The translations under genes and the position numbers were made by a program. Positions 54,701 to 64,000 of a DNA stretch of 64,000 nucleotides are shown one piece after another. The notes under the pieces are model-generated. The model made no database searches. It was given only the letters and a program-made list of their open reading frames with translations, and was not told the origin of the DNA. The stretch lies in the NCBI GenBank assembly GCA_020740775.1, contig JAHEWK010000021.1, forward strand, positions 186,001 through 250,000, in the 5' to 3' direction. Each line of letters begins with the position of its first letter. Positions within the stretch are counted from its first letter, which is position 1. Source of the DNA: Ilyonectria destructans (Eukaryota > Ascomycota > Sordariomycetes > Hypocreales > Nectriaceae).

Positions 54701-55284
54701 ATTCGAAAGGTGTATCTCGTGATCGAAACGGAGCTCCCATGGTGGCTCATGGAGCCCCTGCGATCCATGAGGCCGTGGAAAGCTTGTAAACGTCTGTGGA
54801 TAAGATGCGAAGAGATTTCCGAGCGCATCCTCGTCGCCGATGCCGTAGTACTGGCCGATACTCGTGGTGCTGCCAGCTGACTGTGGTCTATCCGTACGTA
54901 GCGGTGGGCTAAACCCGGCTTGTCGGCACTGTCGCTGTCGTTTTCGAGGACGTGCTTGATCGCTCGGGCTAGACCTCCGGGTCCGGCGTCTTGAATTGCT
55001 CTCTGAGCTGGGAGGAGACTCGGATTGGGACATAATGAAGGTCTTTATCGTCAAGGGCTTGGAGGCCTGGCAATGGATAGCTATCTGATGGAGAGCTGGA
55101 TTGCGTCGCGTCAGTCACTAAGGGATAATTATGGACAGCTAAACTCTCGGTACAAATTAGAGCTGTCGGCAGAACCGGATGTACTAACAAAAGAGGGTCC
55201 TATCCAATCAGATGTCATAAAAGTCATGCCCGTGTAAGAGTCATGCCCGTGTATCAAAAATGTCATGCCCGTATATCAATTCCC
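51800..55284 (-). mobile_element. MULE B, complete Mutator-like element (3485 bp)
   Basis: Terminal inverted repeats 51800-51878 and 55206-55284 match over 79 bases with two differences. They start GGGAATTGATATACGGGC, and each contains three GGGCATGAC units. The flanks are an 8-bp direct repeat, CCTCGGAA (51792-51799 and 55285-55292). The single gene inside is open. TIRs, duplication and intact transposase together indicate a recent, possibly still active, insertion. Confidence 0.92.
52082..55054 (-). CDS. MULE B transposase, FAR1/MudrA type (990 aa)
   Basis: DDE transposase that cuts and pastes elements carrying the terminal repeats. Reading from 55054 (an alternative start MSQSES lies 7 codons in), a basic, nuclear-localisation-like N-terminus is followed by Pro/Ser-rich spacers. 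The FAR1-type zinc-binding domain is at residues about 265-345 (HGFGIVRRNAYSYKGRK, KSRKCGCKW). The catalytic core has VISFDNTYNT (about 471) and IITDFDDSMKAAL (about 540), then FGIRVTSGTEASNNNVKSYL, which holds the likely acidic third residue. A SWIM zinc finger CSVSVELGIPCCHKI (about 800) and an AT-hook KRGRPPGSQ (about 903) follow. The frame has no stops or frameshifts, unlike MULE A. Confidence 0.9.
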   Translation of the reverse strand: MTIKTFIMSQSESPPSSESNSRRRTRRSSPSDQARPRKRQRQCRQAGFSPPLRTDRPQSAGSTTSIGQYYGIGDEDALGNLFASYPQTFTSFPRPHGSQGLHEPPWELRFDHEIHLSNDFLSGRTRSHRVRIPIPGPETDPLPSYSPPQSAPRPPTTTRAEFKSALKLVREVIGEGKRLTIELTRSYERVRQWRETCGCSPLSSDAYESPPPYSPPQGLSTQSPQASSPPQTVRSSSFQQSSSPAPDPIPNPPIPGDAAPSAEVLFNWVNTFAKAHGFGIVRRNAYSYKGRKIRYSFQCDRFGEPRPAEGVGIRQRKSRKCGCKWMVVAEALEDGKWLLRQHSDPEHSQHNHGRSIGPSAHPSHRRLTTAIRATVESTSRRVGIRARDVRAVVQEQHPESVFTKRDIYNARSLINRDKLDGYTPTAALIKLFDEREIPYLVKWADDNPDRLLGLVWTFPYCLQMWKRFPEVISFDNTYNTNRFKLPLFQATGQTCLGSVFNAAFGLIDNERREGFQFLSESIRQLAEQHSIRQPDIIITDFDDSMKAALNDQFPEVQQQLCIHHINSNVLLRSKQKWVKDRSHDSSSSSLDSSDGEAPAPQTQAELSPRDRQLIHAPAAEAIPHSYRGVLIMWKLVLFAETEEAHEKAWVNLCREFDDQRAILRYLHGTYMPVRAQWARCFIRKYRNFGIRVTSGTEASNNNVKSYLLNGMSHLYRLVEAIQDMMRDQERDFAYASAEDEVLTAREYLGSSSEYLGELRTTISSKGLGLITKQYRLARKAMPTGKNPFPDPLGDCGEDCSVSVELGIPCCHKIYSKIGSGMPFTKWDVHPRWWLRESASRDPYRRILDPKIATALRGRPKNTTRAVPARLAIGASSQRSTQPKTPPASKPTSQAVGRKRGRPPGSQNTSTLARLALEASQQASSQASSQANLSSQRQTRSQPSVLGTGRTTGVRASGRRTQPSIRRRRSQWELLDSDSDEEVLPSIVVRK

Positions 55285-56489
55285 CCTCGGAAATCGTCCC
55301 ATTATCGCGAGTTTTACCTCTTCAGGTCTCCAGAACGCGGCAAATCATTTATGGCGTGAGCACAAAACACCAGCACCAGAGGGAGAGAAAAAGAGCAGAG
55401 CACAGCTCAAATCCGAAGGCGCACTGAAATCGAACCAGCCGACTATTGCCTCTGTTTTGAAACTGGACGTCAACAAGCCTACGGAACAGAATATCGCGAA
55501 TAGCTTCATCTCACGCTTTGATAAGCAACATTTTCAGCGTATGCTAGTCGAGTTAATCGTCAGTAGCAACCAGTCATTTTCCTTCGCCGAGAACCCCATC
55601 CTCCGAGAAATCTTCGACTATTTGAGTCCCTCCGTTTCCATCCAACACGCCAACTTGACTGCCACGGCTGTCCGATATAAGATCATTCAAGAGTATAACC
55701 GCCACAAGCAGACGGTTATCGAGGTGCTGAGGAACTCCCCTGGAGCCCTTCATATTTCACTTGACGGCCGGACGTCTCGAAATAAGCTTGCCCTCTACGG
55801 TATTGCTTGTTTTTTCAGAGACGAGAAGAATCGGCCATGCAAAATCATGATTGGAGTTCCAGAGGCTCATCGTCACTTCGGCTCAACGATCGGTGGGGAG
55901 GTTCTCGACGTCCTACACACTCTTGGCGTGGGTCCAGAGAAGGTTGGCTATTTCACGCTCGACAATGCAGAAAACAACGATACTGCCATGGAGGTCATTG
56001 GTGCTGAACTTGGGTTCGATGGCCGACTGCGCCGAGGACGCTGTATTGGCCACACAATTAACTTGTCAGCCAAGGCGCTCTTATTTGGCAAAAACGCCGA
56101 CGCGTTCGAGAAGCAATTGTCAGGCGCAGAAGCGTTATCTGATACTGAATACGCTCAATGGCGCAAAAAAGGACCAGTTGGCAAGTTACACAATATCGTA
56201 GTTGATGTGCGTATTAGCCACCGGCTGATTTACTTGTTCAAGGAGGTCCAGAGGGTAAGCGGTTTAACTAAATCCTATTCGTCTCATATCAACTCGGTAT
56301 ATCTAACAGGACGAAATTAATCGCGCCACCTGATACGTGAAGAACCAGTCTTGGGCCTGGTGCTTAAGACTGGCATTATATGTAACATCACGTGAGAAAG
56401 GAGACCTTATGCTCCCGTCCTCAATTGTAGTCTTAGCTCGTCATCCATCTTTCTACATCTACATGACAACCTCACTTTATGTGACCTCC

Positions 56490-57760
56490 GCGGTATATTC
56501 GCATCAAGTAGCTGATCTAACGACGACTACTTCTTCTGCTGAGCCTGCGTGGCCTGCCAGAACGGTTGGAGGAAGTCCGCCGTCAATCTGAGGACATCCC
56601 AGTCATCTTGTGTGAGACTATCGTTGCCTAAGGCTTTATGATGATCTTGTTGAAAGACCATAAGTTTATCTTTCTTCTTGAGTGCAGTCCGAAGCAACAT
56701 GTACTATGAATTCCACCTGGTTGCATTGTTAATGCCGAGTGTACGGCCTGCCAGGCGCTCCTAAGCATCGCTGTGTACTGTAGAACGAACTCCGTATAAA
56801 CACGGCGATATAGTGTAGTTTGCCAAGGGGGCCCATCGAGCGCCATCCGGATCGATCCTCCGGCGCCTTTCGCAGCCTGCCCTTGCTGCTCTTCTGCTGC
56901 AATTGCGCCTGTAGAGACTCAACAACTGTGGTATTTACGTTGCTATCTGCCTCTTCAATGGCCGCATTCAGTGCCTCTTTGCTGGAGGCGAAGAGAAATG
57001 CCTGGAGGCACAGATTGATAATATGGCCTCCACATCGAACGCGGCGATCAATGGGGTCGAATCTAATGCTATATTCGTTCGCTAATGCCGTTGATAAAGC
57101 ACGCATGCAAGTGTCATTGGCGCTAGCGTTATCTGACGTAAAGTAGCCAATGCTGCCTGCGATATTGAAATACCGTATGGTGTCCAGCAAGTGCCGTGAC
57201 ATTGTCTCTCCGGAGTGACTGTGCCGTACGTTCGGTAGACCTAATAAGGCCTCACGGAGCTCATAATGCTCATCAACTCATTGCCCATATATTCCGAGAA
57301 AGCCCTTGCGATGCTGTGATGACCATAGATCGACGCTGAAGTGCACTTGTGACTTTGCCGCCTGTAATTGAGCTTTGATGTTCTCGCGATGTATGACGTA
57401 TGACAGCTCAATATGAGCTACTGCCGTATTGCCTGACTGAATAAGGAACTCTTCAGCTCTCGGGTTGACTGCGCAGAGAAGTGCTTGGTATTCCGGCCAA
57501 GAGACACAGTTGAATGGGAGCCGCCGGCTTGTGATAAGCTGGATCTGAGCTTCGTAGAACGCGTCAAGTTGGATCGCATTCCGTAGTGTCGATTGTTCGT
57601 CACGGGATACTAGGCCTCGGTTCTTGTCTTCGACACGTGTAAATGCTACTTCAAGAGACTGTTGAAGTGCCTTCTTGGCTGGCCTTTCTTCGTCATCAAT
57701 GATAATACCATGGTCACTTCGCATATGCCGTTTGCAGGGTTGGAAATCGATCGAGCGATC
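56490..57760 (-). pseudogene. hAT transposase remnant, N- and C-truncated
   Basis: On the minus strand from about 57760, the first legible codons are the second half of a BED finger (KRHMRSDHG), directly next to TCGA-rich repeats. These are followed by RRLPFNCVSWPEYQALL, VHFSVDLWSSQHRKGFLGIYG, an in-frame TGA at about 57278, GYFTSDNASANDTCMRAL, RVRCGGHIINLCLQAFLF and GPLGKLHYIAVF. Further frame changes occur near 56840. SLTQDDWDVLRLTADFLQPF is the last recognisable stretch (about 56560-56620). The dimerisation domain is missing. Confidence 0.7.
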
Positions 57761-57813
57761 GATTTGATCGATTCGATTAATCGATTCGATTTCGATTTCG
57801 ATCGTATCGATCG
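57745..57813. repeat. TCGATT/ATCGAT low-complexity tract
   Basis: About 70 bases built from ATCGAT, GATTCGATT and CGATTTCGATT units, many of them palindromic. The tract abuts the N-terminal end of the hAT remnant, like the repeat clusters at 24793-24880 and 50681-50716. Confidence 0.6.
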
Positions 57814-58939
57814 GACCTATCAGTATCAATCAGTAATCAGTACTGCTTGATAACTGACTGCTTGTTGAGAAGTCTGACCACTCGTCGAGTTCGTTTTGCT
57901 CTTCGTGTCTGGTACAAATCTAGGTCTACAGCTCGGGATTGCGGAGTTGGAAGTGAAACTGGCTCAACTATTAATCGAACCATAATCAGGATAACAAGGT
58001 TCAGGGGACGCCTAAGATTAATGCATGTCTTTTCGACTGAAGCCCTAGGGCGAGGGACCGATCTCGGAATCAGCGGAATGGCAGACGGAGCTGCGGAGAG
58101 GAACACAGGGACTATTATTTCAAGATCACGATGCCGGCCTACATGGCGATGTTGACGCGGACAATGATCTGGGCTCTCCTTAATCGCGATATTAATAGAC
58201 TGAGTTGCTGTTATGTGCTCTCGACATCACAGATGCGATGGCTAATCCCGGCATGAATGCATTGCGTAACTGAATGTCTGCCGGTGAAATTTTCCTTGTA
58301 TGGTTAATTACTCGTTGATGTATACATAAATGAGGGTTCTGTGGATTAAATGGTGCTAGTCCCGAGCCCGAATGGAGTCAGTCCAACTCAGTAGTCCTTA
58401 TAGAGGTTGGGACTTGACCAGAGTCATATGCACTCTCTTCTATCATTTGCTGTCATGTCCTTGTCAGACAAATAGGTCCGATAGGAAAAGTCAGCTCTGC
58501 ATAGGCCCGGATCCGTACAGTGGTTCCGATCAAACCTAGATGAAGACTTCAAACCTAGATCAACCTCAACAACCTAGATCTTCGGCTTCCAAGGGCATCA
58601 TCGATCCGAGGGCATCCCGAGGGCCCCTGGATCAGCCGGATCCCTAGGGATAAATAGCTGGCTTTCCTTCCTACTAGATAGCTAGAAAACACAAGATCTT
58701 CCATCGTCACCAAGCTGTTCCCACCAATCCATCCTGTCTGATAGTCCTCAGCAGCACCTAGACCAGCTGCACATACTCGTCGAGGAGATAATATCCTGGG
58801 TGAGAAATCGAGTACGTGACCTTGAAGTTTCGATGGACTATCTACCCATGTCTCTAGTTCTACACAACTCTCCAATATGGACGACCCCGATCTGACTCTC
58901 TGCATCCTCGCCCTGCCTATCGCCAGCCTTCTTCGGAGA
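57814..58939. other. Intergenic region, no gene seen
   Basis: About 1.1 kb between the last hAT remnant and the rhodopsin-domain gene. Open frames up to 117 codons occur, but none has a recognisable domain or plausible splice partners. The final part is the 3' flank of the rhodopsin-domain gene. Confidence 0.45.
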
Positions 58940-60364
58940 TCATGTTATCCCATTCTCGTATGCCCCCCGCCCTCCAGGGGCGTTTGATTGGATCACTGGT
59001 GCCTCACATTCCCAAGTGGAGGGGTAAGTGACAAGTTCTGACTCCAACGTGTCTGAACTGGGCCCAGCCACTATTCCCGGACTATGGGGGCTTGTTGTTC
59101 GACCGCTCGATATCGGCATTCCACTACGCGACTGACGGTTCGCGTGAATCAAGCGTAAGTAAGGGCGAAGGGCGGGCATGCAGGCAATTATCACGCTAAT
59201 GTTGCAGTCGATGTTGCTCCAGAGCTCTGTGCACAGGAAGATTAGCGCGCCTGTTCTCGTCTGTTTCATCTCGTAAGGTGTTCGCCCCCCTGATGGTCGA
59301 CGCAGACAAGTGGACACCACTTGGAAACCACCCGGACTTCTCGTGCGCGACCTTACTTTCTGTTGTAGAATATAAGAGAAGTTTGCTTGACTTACCAAGT
59401 AGAGTCAACGGAATGACCTTTTTTTCGTCGATATCCGTCGTGATTTCGACGATCAGGAATCGCGTTAGACAAAATGTGATGTTGATAGCTCCCAGTCCAA
59501 ATGTGCAGTACACTCCGAATCGGACCAGCCTCTCCATCCGCAGTTTGCGCAGGATCAAGAAAGGGAGCACAAAGACTAGGAACTCGATGTAAGCCATCTT
59601 CAAACGAAATCAAGGGAATAGAGGGGCTAGCTTGCTGCTCACTGATTACGTCTGAGGAGAAGTGGAGAGCCCACCCAACCCTGAAGGCGATATTGATTTG
59701 GATTTCTGCGATGCAAGCCGTTTGATCGGTAGCCCTAGAAACCCATGTCAACTTTTTGCATGATCCCCTCTTGCAATTTGTCCTGGTTCCGGTGCGGAAA
59801 GACGCACCAGTTTCTTTCCAACGGCCAGCACAGGAATAGGTTCAAAGACATGGCCACAATATATCCCGAAGCTGCGTATGCGATGACAATCCATATAATG
59901 ATTCTGTAGGTTCGAAAGGCCGGCGGGAATATCTGCAGGTAGAAGGCCAGGATGGCCGTCTTACTACACCAGAATGCTGTGAAGAAAGCGAAGTTGCCTG
60001 CCCAAAAGTACTATAAGATCATCAGTCAGACCTAACAATGACTCCCAACTCCAGCCCTAAGTTGGAGGTAGTTTTATACCAATAATGCACTTTGCAGAGT
60101 ATTTGGATCACCGGCATATCCCCGCAAAAATGCATCCTCATCCTGACGGAGGACACCCACGTACTTCAAGTAGATGTCGACCGACGAGGTGGCTGCGGCA
60201 GAGAACCACGCTAAACATATGAACACGTCGCTGAGGAGAAGCGTCTGGCGGTTTATCTTGAGTCGCAGGTACAGACGGGCGAGGATCATCACGGCAGCGA
60301 TGGAGAGCAGCAACCATTCACTGATGAGGACGGCTGCTGGAGTGGGAGCATGGAGGGCCATCAC
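58940..60364 (-). CDS. Fungal rhodopsin-domain (PTH11-like) membrane protein, five exons, 353 aa
   Basis: A seven-helix integral membrane protein of the fungal rhodopsin-domain family, whose members include PTH11-like receptors. Exons in coding order are 60364-60080, 60010-59808, 59734-59650, 59597-59396 and 59226-58940. The introns are 69, 73, 52 and 169 nt, all GT-AG, and the total is in frame. Helix 1 carries EWLLLSIAAVMILARLYLRL. DVFICLAWFSAAATSSVDIY, FAFFTAFWCSKTAILAFYLQ, IIIWIVIAYAASGYIVAMSL, FLVFVLPFLILRKL, VYCTFGLGAINITFCLTRFL and ELWSNIDCNISVIIACMPAL supply the rest. There is no CFEM domain before helix 1. The hydrophilic C-terminal tail is about 75 residues. Ligand and pathway are unknown. 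Confidence 0.85.
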
Positions 60365-61303
60365 TCTTCATGCTCGCATGACCTGTCGCGGCGCTGTTGA
60401 TGATGTGGGATAAATGAGGTTATATTGGCAAGGTCGGTCTGTCCTGGGAGGCCATCTTGGAAGATTGTGACCATGGTCAACTATCGGTGTGCCGGCCCTG
60501 GTTTGGCGCTCTCGCACCTTTAATCACGCTAAGGACAGGAGAAATGGAAAGCCGGCAGGTGCCGGGTGCCGCGGCGCCCTAAGAGAGCTCGACGACGGGA
60601 GACTCTCGGGTCTTTGTGTTAGGATGCGCCACGGTGCAAGTTTGAAGGCACCCCGATATTACGCCACCTCTACTCGGCTGCCGTCAAGCCGCGAGTGCGG
60701 GAACAAACAAGCCTTGAATCTTGATCTCGTAGCCCTCCTTTTGACCTTCCTCAGCAATTTTGCAGGGTTGAGAAGACTCAGCAAGCGCACCACTTCGTTC
60801 ACTAGATCCGGGGGAGCCTTGTGGCTGGCTTTTGTCAATGTGATCAATCAGATGCAGCCAAGGAAAGGAAGACCACACTACATCCGAAGTTTGTTGCGGA
60901 TCGTCGAGTTTGGCGCTGCCCTCCATCTGCCAAGGTGCCGACGATGCGACCATCTCTATCACATGCTAGGTCTTACTAGACCAATAAACCTTTGCGGGAA
61001 CGAATCTTCTTTCCCTTTCATTTGTCGCACAGGCTGGACTTTTGGTGCGCCCACCTTCTATCAGTGCGCCAGTTGCATTTACATTTCCACTAATAACGCC
61101 ACCGACACACTCTGCAAGCGGCGTTTGCCGAGCAGGTTGTGAGCAGCATCAAGCTCACTGCTCACTGCTCAGTGATAATTTTCTTGGAGCCAGGGGCTCG
61201 CAACGCTACCTCTACAAGCTCAGATGCTGCCCGAGTGAAAGAATCGTTCGAGAGGTAGGCCTACCCGGTGGTCGGGCCTTATTCGACCACCTCACCTGCT
61301 GGG
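60365..61303. other. Intergenic region 5' of the rhodopsin-domain gene
   Basis: About 940 bases, expected to include the promoter of the minus-strand gene. A 217-codon plus-strand frame (60489-61142) and a 92-codon minus-strand frame (60962-60684) overlap here. Neither has a known domain and I call neither a gene. Part of the region (about 60883-61060) recurs in diverged form at about 62895-63065. Confidence 0.4.
60883..61060. repeat. Diverged repeat, unit 1 (partner about 62895-63065)
   Basis: GCCGACGATGCGACCATCTC and CATTTGTCGCACAGGCTGGA in this unit correspond to GCCGACGATGTCAACCACCT and CATTTGTCGCACAGATAGAA in the partner. Similar spacing and further short matches lie between them. No coding function is apparent in either. 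Confidence 0.5.
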
Positions 61304-61530
61304 GAGGTGGTAACATTACCCACCCATATCTGCGTCGCTTGCGTATCTATTGTCCACTCTGCTAAAATTGTATGGGGTGACAGAAATAGTGGTGCAATTT
61401 TAGAGCTGAAAAAGTGGGGTTTTAAAAATATGTATTGATTCATATACAACTTATTTTGTCACTACACCCATTTTACTATAGAGTGACACGGATACGCAAG
61501 CGACGCAGATATGGGTAATGTTACCCCCTC
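61304..61530. mobile_element. MITE, 227 bp, with long terminal inverted repeats
   Basis: The left arm 61304-61347 and right arm 61491-61530 are inverted copies. They share GGTAACATTACCC and TATCTGCGTCGCTTGCGTAT, with a small insertion (ACCC) in the left arm. The interior is AT-rich and non-coding. Its superfamily is uncertain because no clear target duplication could be fixed. Confidence 0.75.
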
Positions 61531-61749
61531 ACTATCGGTGAGGGGCAGCGAAGGGCAAGACCCCGGGTAAACACTATCCCCTCGAGTGTGGAAAGGCTCC
61601 GCCAAGTACCTTGCCCCATATGACCCCTGTCACATGACAGGTACGTGAGGAGAGCCTCAAGATGCATCATTAATCATTCTCACTGTGAAGGGTTCTAATA
61701 GTGTAAATTACAGCTATATGGTCCTCATGCGTTTTACATACGAGCTGAG

Positions 61750-61846
61750 GAAAGAAGAAAGAAGAAAGAAGAAAGAAGAAAGAAGAAAGAAGAAAGAAGA
61801 AAGAAGAAAGAAGAAAGAAGAAAGAAGAAAGAAGAAAGAAGAAGAA
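61750..61846. repeat. AAAGAAG microsatellite, about 14 copies
   Basis: A pure 7-bp unit repeated for about 97 bases. It is polypurine on the plus strand and ends in GAAGAAATG. No gene overlaps it. Confidence 0.9.
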
Positions 61847-62042
61847 ATGTCACGGGCCAGATGAGATCAACTCAAGAGGTAATGCCACTGTATTGCGAGA
61901 ATACTACGGAGTACGATGGAGAGGAAAGAGAGAAAGCGACCTGTTGGGAGGCCAGGACGGTGGGGGCCGGCAGAACCGGAAGTACGGGGTTACTTGAGGC
62001 CGGAGTGGGCGGACCCACCTAAACAGGAGTGAGCAGGACTAC

Positions 62043-62125
62043 GGTGGATTAGCCAATCCACTGGGATCAGTGGAGTGGACAGTGGAATCCACGAGTGGAT
62101 CCACTACGTGGATTGGGTGGAGTGC
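62043..62125. repeat. GTGGA/TCCAC cluster
   Basis: At least eight GTGGA or TCCAC units in about 80 bases, in both orientations. They resemble the terminal units of the MITE-like element at 51266-51417, so this is probably the remnant of a related element. Confidence 0.45.
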
Positions 62126-62894
62126 TTTCAACCCTGTGTCTAGGCTCGTGACAGATACTTTGCCTCCAAATCATAAGGCCTCGTGGCCTGTAAGGTGTGG
62201 CCCGACCACACTAGTGCTGAGACCAAGGGGGTTCCCGAGTTCCGCGAACGAGTCTGGGACCCCGAGTCATGCTAAGCCACCTCCATGCGCCGACTTTAGT
62301 TTGCGCTCTGACGTCTTTAGTTACATGGAAGAATTGGAGAAAGCTGGCAGATGCCGTGTACGTGGAAGAAAGAGGCCTTGGACGACGGACTCTCCGATGT
62401 ACAGATGTCCATATCAAAAGTCTTGTCGCAAGCTAGTGACGCCACATCCTCACATCCCTGTCGGTTACCTAATATACATAGTAGACTAGGTAGCCTTCTC
62501 ACATCTTCCACTATAGCCCCTATACGTTCAGAGGCAGTAGTCCCCTGTGGCAGCTGGCTAGTGTTGTTATGCGCGTTATAGCTTGTGAGCTTGTAGGGGA
62601 TTCAAAAAAGCCGAAGTACTCTATGTACCTAGCCTAGTTCTGATTGGCTACCTTAATATTGGGCTCTTTCTTGCGACAAGACTTTTGATAAGAACATCTG
62701 TATAAGGTGTAACATAACGGTGCAGTCGTGAAGACCCCCCACTGTCAAATCTTTCGCCCGATACCCGGCGAGTGGTAAGGCCTCAAAAATAACGGCCAGG
62801 GTGCATTTGCGATTGGGTGATTTGGGCTGGCATCAGTTTTCCATGTGATGCAGCCCAATAAGGAAGACCAGACGAGCGTAGGGGGAGGCTACCC

Positions 62895-63065
62895 ATACTA
62901 CCCCACAGTGTAATGCGGATTACGTATGGCACCTTCCTCCTGCAAGCTGCCGACGATGTCAACCACCTCTACCGCATATCAGGCCTTACCCGCCGAGGAA
63001 CCTTTCATGGAGTGGATTCATTTGTCGCACAGATAGAATTTCGGGCGCACCCTCTTCTGGGCTGG
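62895..63065. repeat. Diverged repeat, unit 2 (partner 60883-61060)
   Basis: Matches unit 1 in the same orientation, 2 kb apart, with many substitutions and small gaps. It is non-coding as far as can be seen. Confidence 0.5.
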
Positions 63066-63851
63066 ACGTGGAACCTCTGGTGGTCAGAAGGCCGCTTGCA
63101 TTGCATTCCGGTAACTATGCTACCGGTTCGTGAATAGGTTATGAAAGTTGATGCTCCGGCGAAAACGTCGGCAGTGGAGGTAGCCTAGAAATGCGGAAGT
63201 ATGAATGCGATGTCGAATTGTCCCGTCTTTCCGCTTTAGGCGTGCCCTGTGAGGCGGCAAATCGCGGCGGGATCCTGCGGTTGCAACCGCCGGTTCAAGC
63301 CACCTACCTCCCGGGTAACTCACCGGGAAGTACCGCGGCTCCAAGTGAAACTGCAATTTCCTTTCGAATGACTCGAGCATGGTGAATGAGCAGCAACCTC
63401 ATTTTCATTGCGAGCATGATCTTTGTCTAAATCTTAGTCTGCACTAGGAAACGCCACGTATGGCCTCTTGGGGAGCCACGGAGAAGAGGGTTTGTTGCCG
63501 TCGCAGCCACATGGCGTCGCTCCGTCGCCAATAAGCCTGGATTCAGCAGACCTGAGTCTCCCTGCAAGCCAAGGATGGGGGCTAACGAATGGTCATCACG
63601 ATTTTGCCAGCACCCAAGCTATGACATGACATGTACGGAAAATGGATTCACTCGCTCTAGGGCCGCTGCGTGATGAACTGCATACATAGCGATTCATGCC
63701 ACCTGGATCTCCTTACACCTGACGAAGAGGTGAAGGAACACATAAGAACTCGATTGCCACACCGACATATGTCAGAGTTCTATGTGCGGTACATCGTGCT
63801 CCCAATTGCCACCATTCCGTCCCCGTTCCCAACGCGCCCAGCCCAACGCAA

Positions 63852-64000
63852 ATGGCGAATCCAACGACGAATCCTATTGTTGATGTCGAGTCACGGTCAA
63901 CCCTTGTCATTGGTATTTCTATCGCCTGCCTCTCGGTCTCCACTTTAGTCGTATTTCTACGGCTCTACACTCGCGTCTTGATACTCAAAGCTCCTGGACT
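63852..64000 (+). CDS. Fungal rhodopsin-domain membrane protein, 5' end only
   Basis: The ATG at 63852 opens MANPTTNPIVDVES. The first transmembrane helix follows (LVIGISIACLSVSTLVVFL) with RLYTRVLILKAPG after it, a typical start of a fungal rhodopsin-domain (PTH11-like) protein. The frame is open to the window edge at 64000, so 49 codons are visible. It lies 3.5 kb from the complete gene of the same family at 58940-60364, on the opposite strand, facing away. Confidence 0.75.
   Translation, partial: MANPTTNPIVDVESRSTLVIGISIACLSVSTLVVFLRLYTRVLILKAPG

Larger units (their letters stand above)
51562..56480 (+). pseudogene. hAT transposase interrupted by MULE B
   Basis: The left part (51614-51799, MSANQPGQPG) runs into the first half of a BED finger (WACKDCIL). 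The second half resumes after MULE B at 55293 (SFTSSGLQNAANHLWREH). The frame before the insertion and the frame after one copy of the 8-bp duplication are continuous, so the gene was open here when MULE B arrived. The downstream part contains ISLDGRTSRNKLALYGIA, GYFTLDNAENNDTAME, GRCIGHTINLSAKALLF and GPVGKLHN, up to a likely intron (donor 56255, acceptor about 56311). Beyond that, stops accumulate and similarity fades by about 56480, so the C-terminal domain is missing. Confidence 0.75.
61847..63851. other. Intergenic region, mostly featureless
   Basis: About 2 kb without a gene I can support. It holds a GTGGA/TCCAC cluster (62043-62125) and the second unit of a diverged repeat (62895-63065). 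The last few hundred bases are the presumed promoter of the rhodopsin-domain gene starting at 63852. Short frames such as 62070-62489 and 63670-63948 lack recognisable domains; the latter overlaps the real gene in another frame. Confidence 0.45.

Noticed and set aside
60489..61142. 217-codon plus-strand open frame as a gene
   Set aside because: No domain or consistent composition is seen, it overlaps a minus-strand frame, and it covers part of a diverged non-coding repeat.
62070..62489. 139-codon open frame with Cys pairs as a zinc-finger gene
   Set aside because: It begins in a GTGGA repeat cluster and the Cys/His spacing does not fit a known finger.
1..64000. Starship-type giant element
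   Set aside because: No DUF3435/tyrosine-recombinase captain gene was recognised on either strand.
1..64000. tRNA, rRNA or CRISPR array
   Set aside because: No cloverleaf-like block with A and B boxes, no conserved rRNA stretch and no regularly spaced repeats with unique spacers were seen.

Overview
This is nuclear DNA of a filamentous ascomycete, most likely a Eurotiomycetes/Aspergillus-like fungus. The evidence is short GT-AG introns of about 50-170 bases, a Zn(II)2Cys6 regulator with a fungal middle-homology domain, two fungal rhodopsin-type (PTH11-like) membrane proteins, and fungal DNA-transposon families. No bacterial operons, tRNA, rRNA or CRISPR structures were recognised. Protein assignments come from reading translations and motifs by eye, not from database searches. 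Identities between copies are visual estimates.

Most of the window (about 1-24.9 kb and 32-57.8 kb) is a nested graveyard of mobile elements. From the left there are two tandem copies of one Helitron family. The first runs off the left edge and carries a one-base frameshift; the second has a fully open three-exon gene of 2214 codons. A different Helitron follows with an open three-exon gene of 1854 codons. It runs into the C-terminal part of a Mutator-like (MULE) transposase, followed by a decayed hAT transposase on the minus strand.

The island at 24.97-31.54 kb is host-like and not repetitive. It holds an SDR-type NAD(P) oxidoreductase (-), a five-exon dihydroxyacid-dehydratase-family gene (+) with an 8-nt microexon, and a six-exon Zn2Cys6 regulator (-). 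The first two diverge from a shared promoter with two CGG-type inverted repeats, so the three may form a small regulated catabolic or accessory cluster.

The second mobile block starts with a Ty3/gypsy-like retroelement (gag-protease, then pol with a frameshift). A head-to-head pair follows: a Cys-rich DUF3716-like gene and a Ulp1/C48-like protease gene. All of this shares a strikingly enriched palindrome around TTTGATCAAA between 32.0 and 41.9 kb. Next come a hAT element with 20-bp terminal inverted repeats whose two flanks belong to different loci, a broken MULE copy (A), a hAT C-terminal fragment, and an apparently intact MULE (B) with 79-bp terminal repeats and an 8-bp target duplication. 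MULE B sits inside the BED-finger codons of another hAT. A third hAT remnant closes the block.

The right end (58.9-64 kb) has a complete five-exon rhodopsin-domain gene (-), about 3.5 kb of mostly non-coding DNA with a 227-bp MITE, an AAAGAAG microsatellite and other short repeats, and the 5' end of a second rhodopsin-domain gene (+) cut by the window edge.
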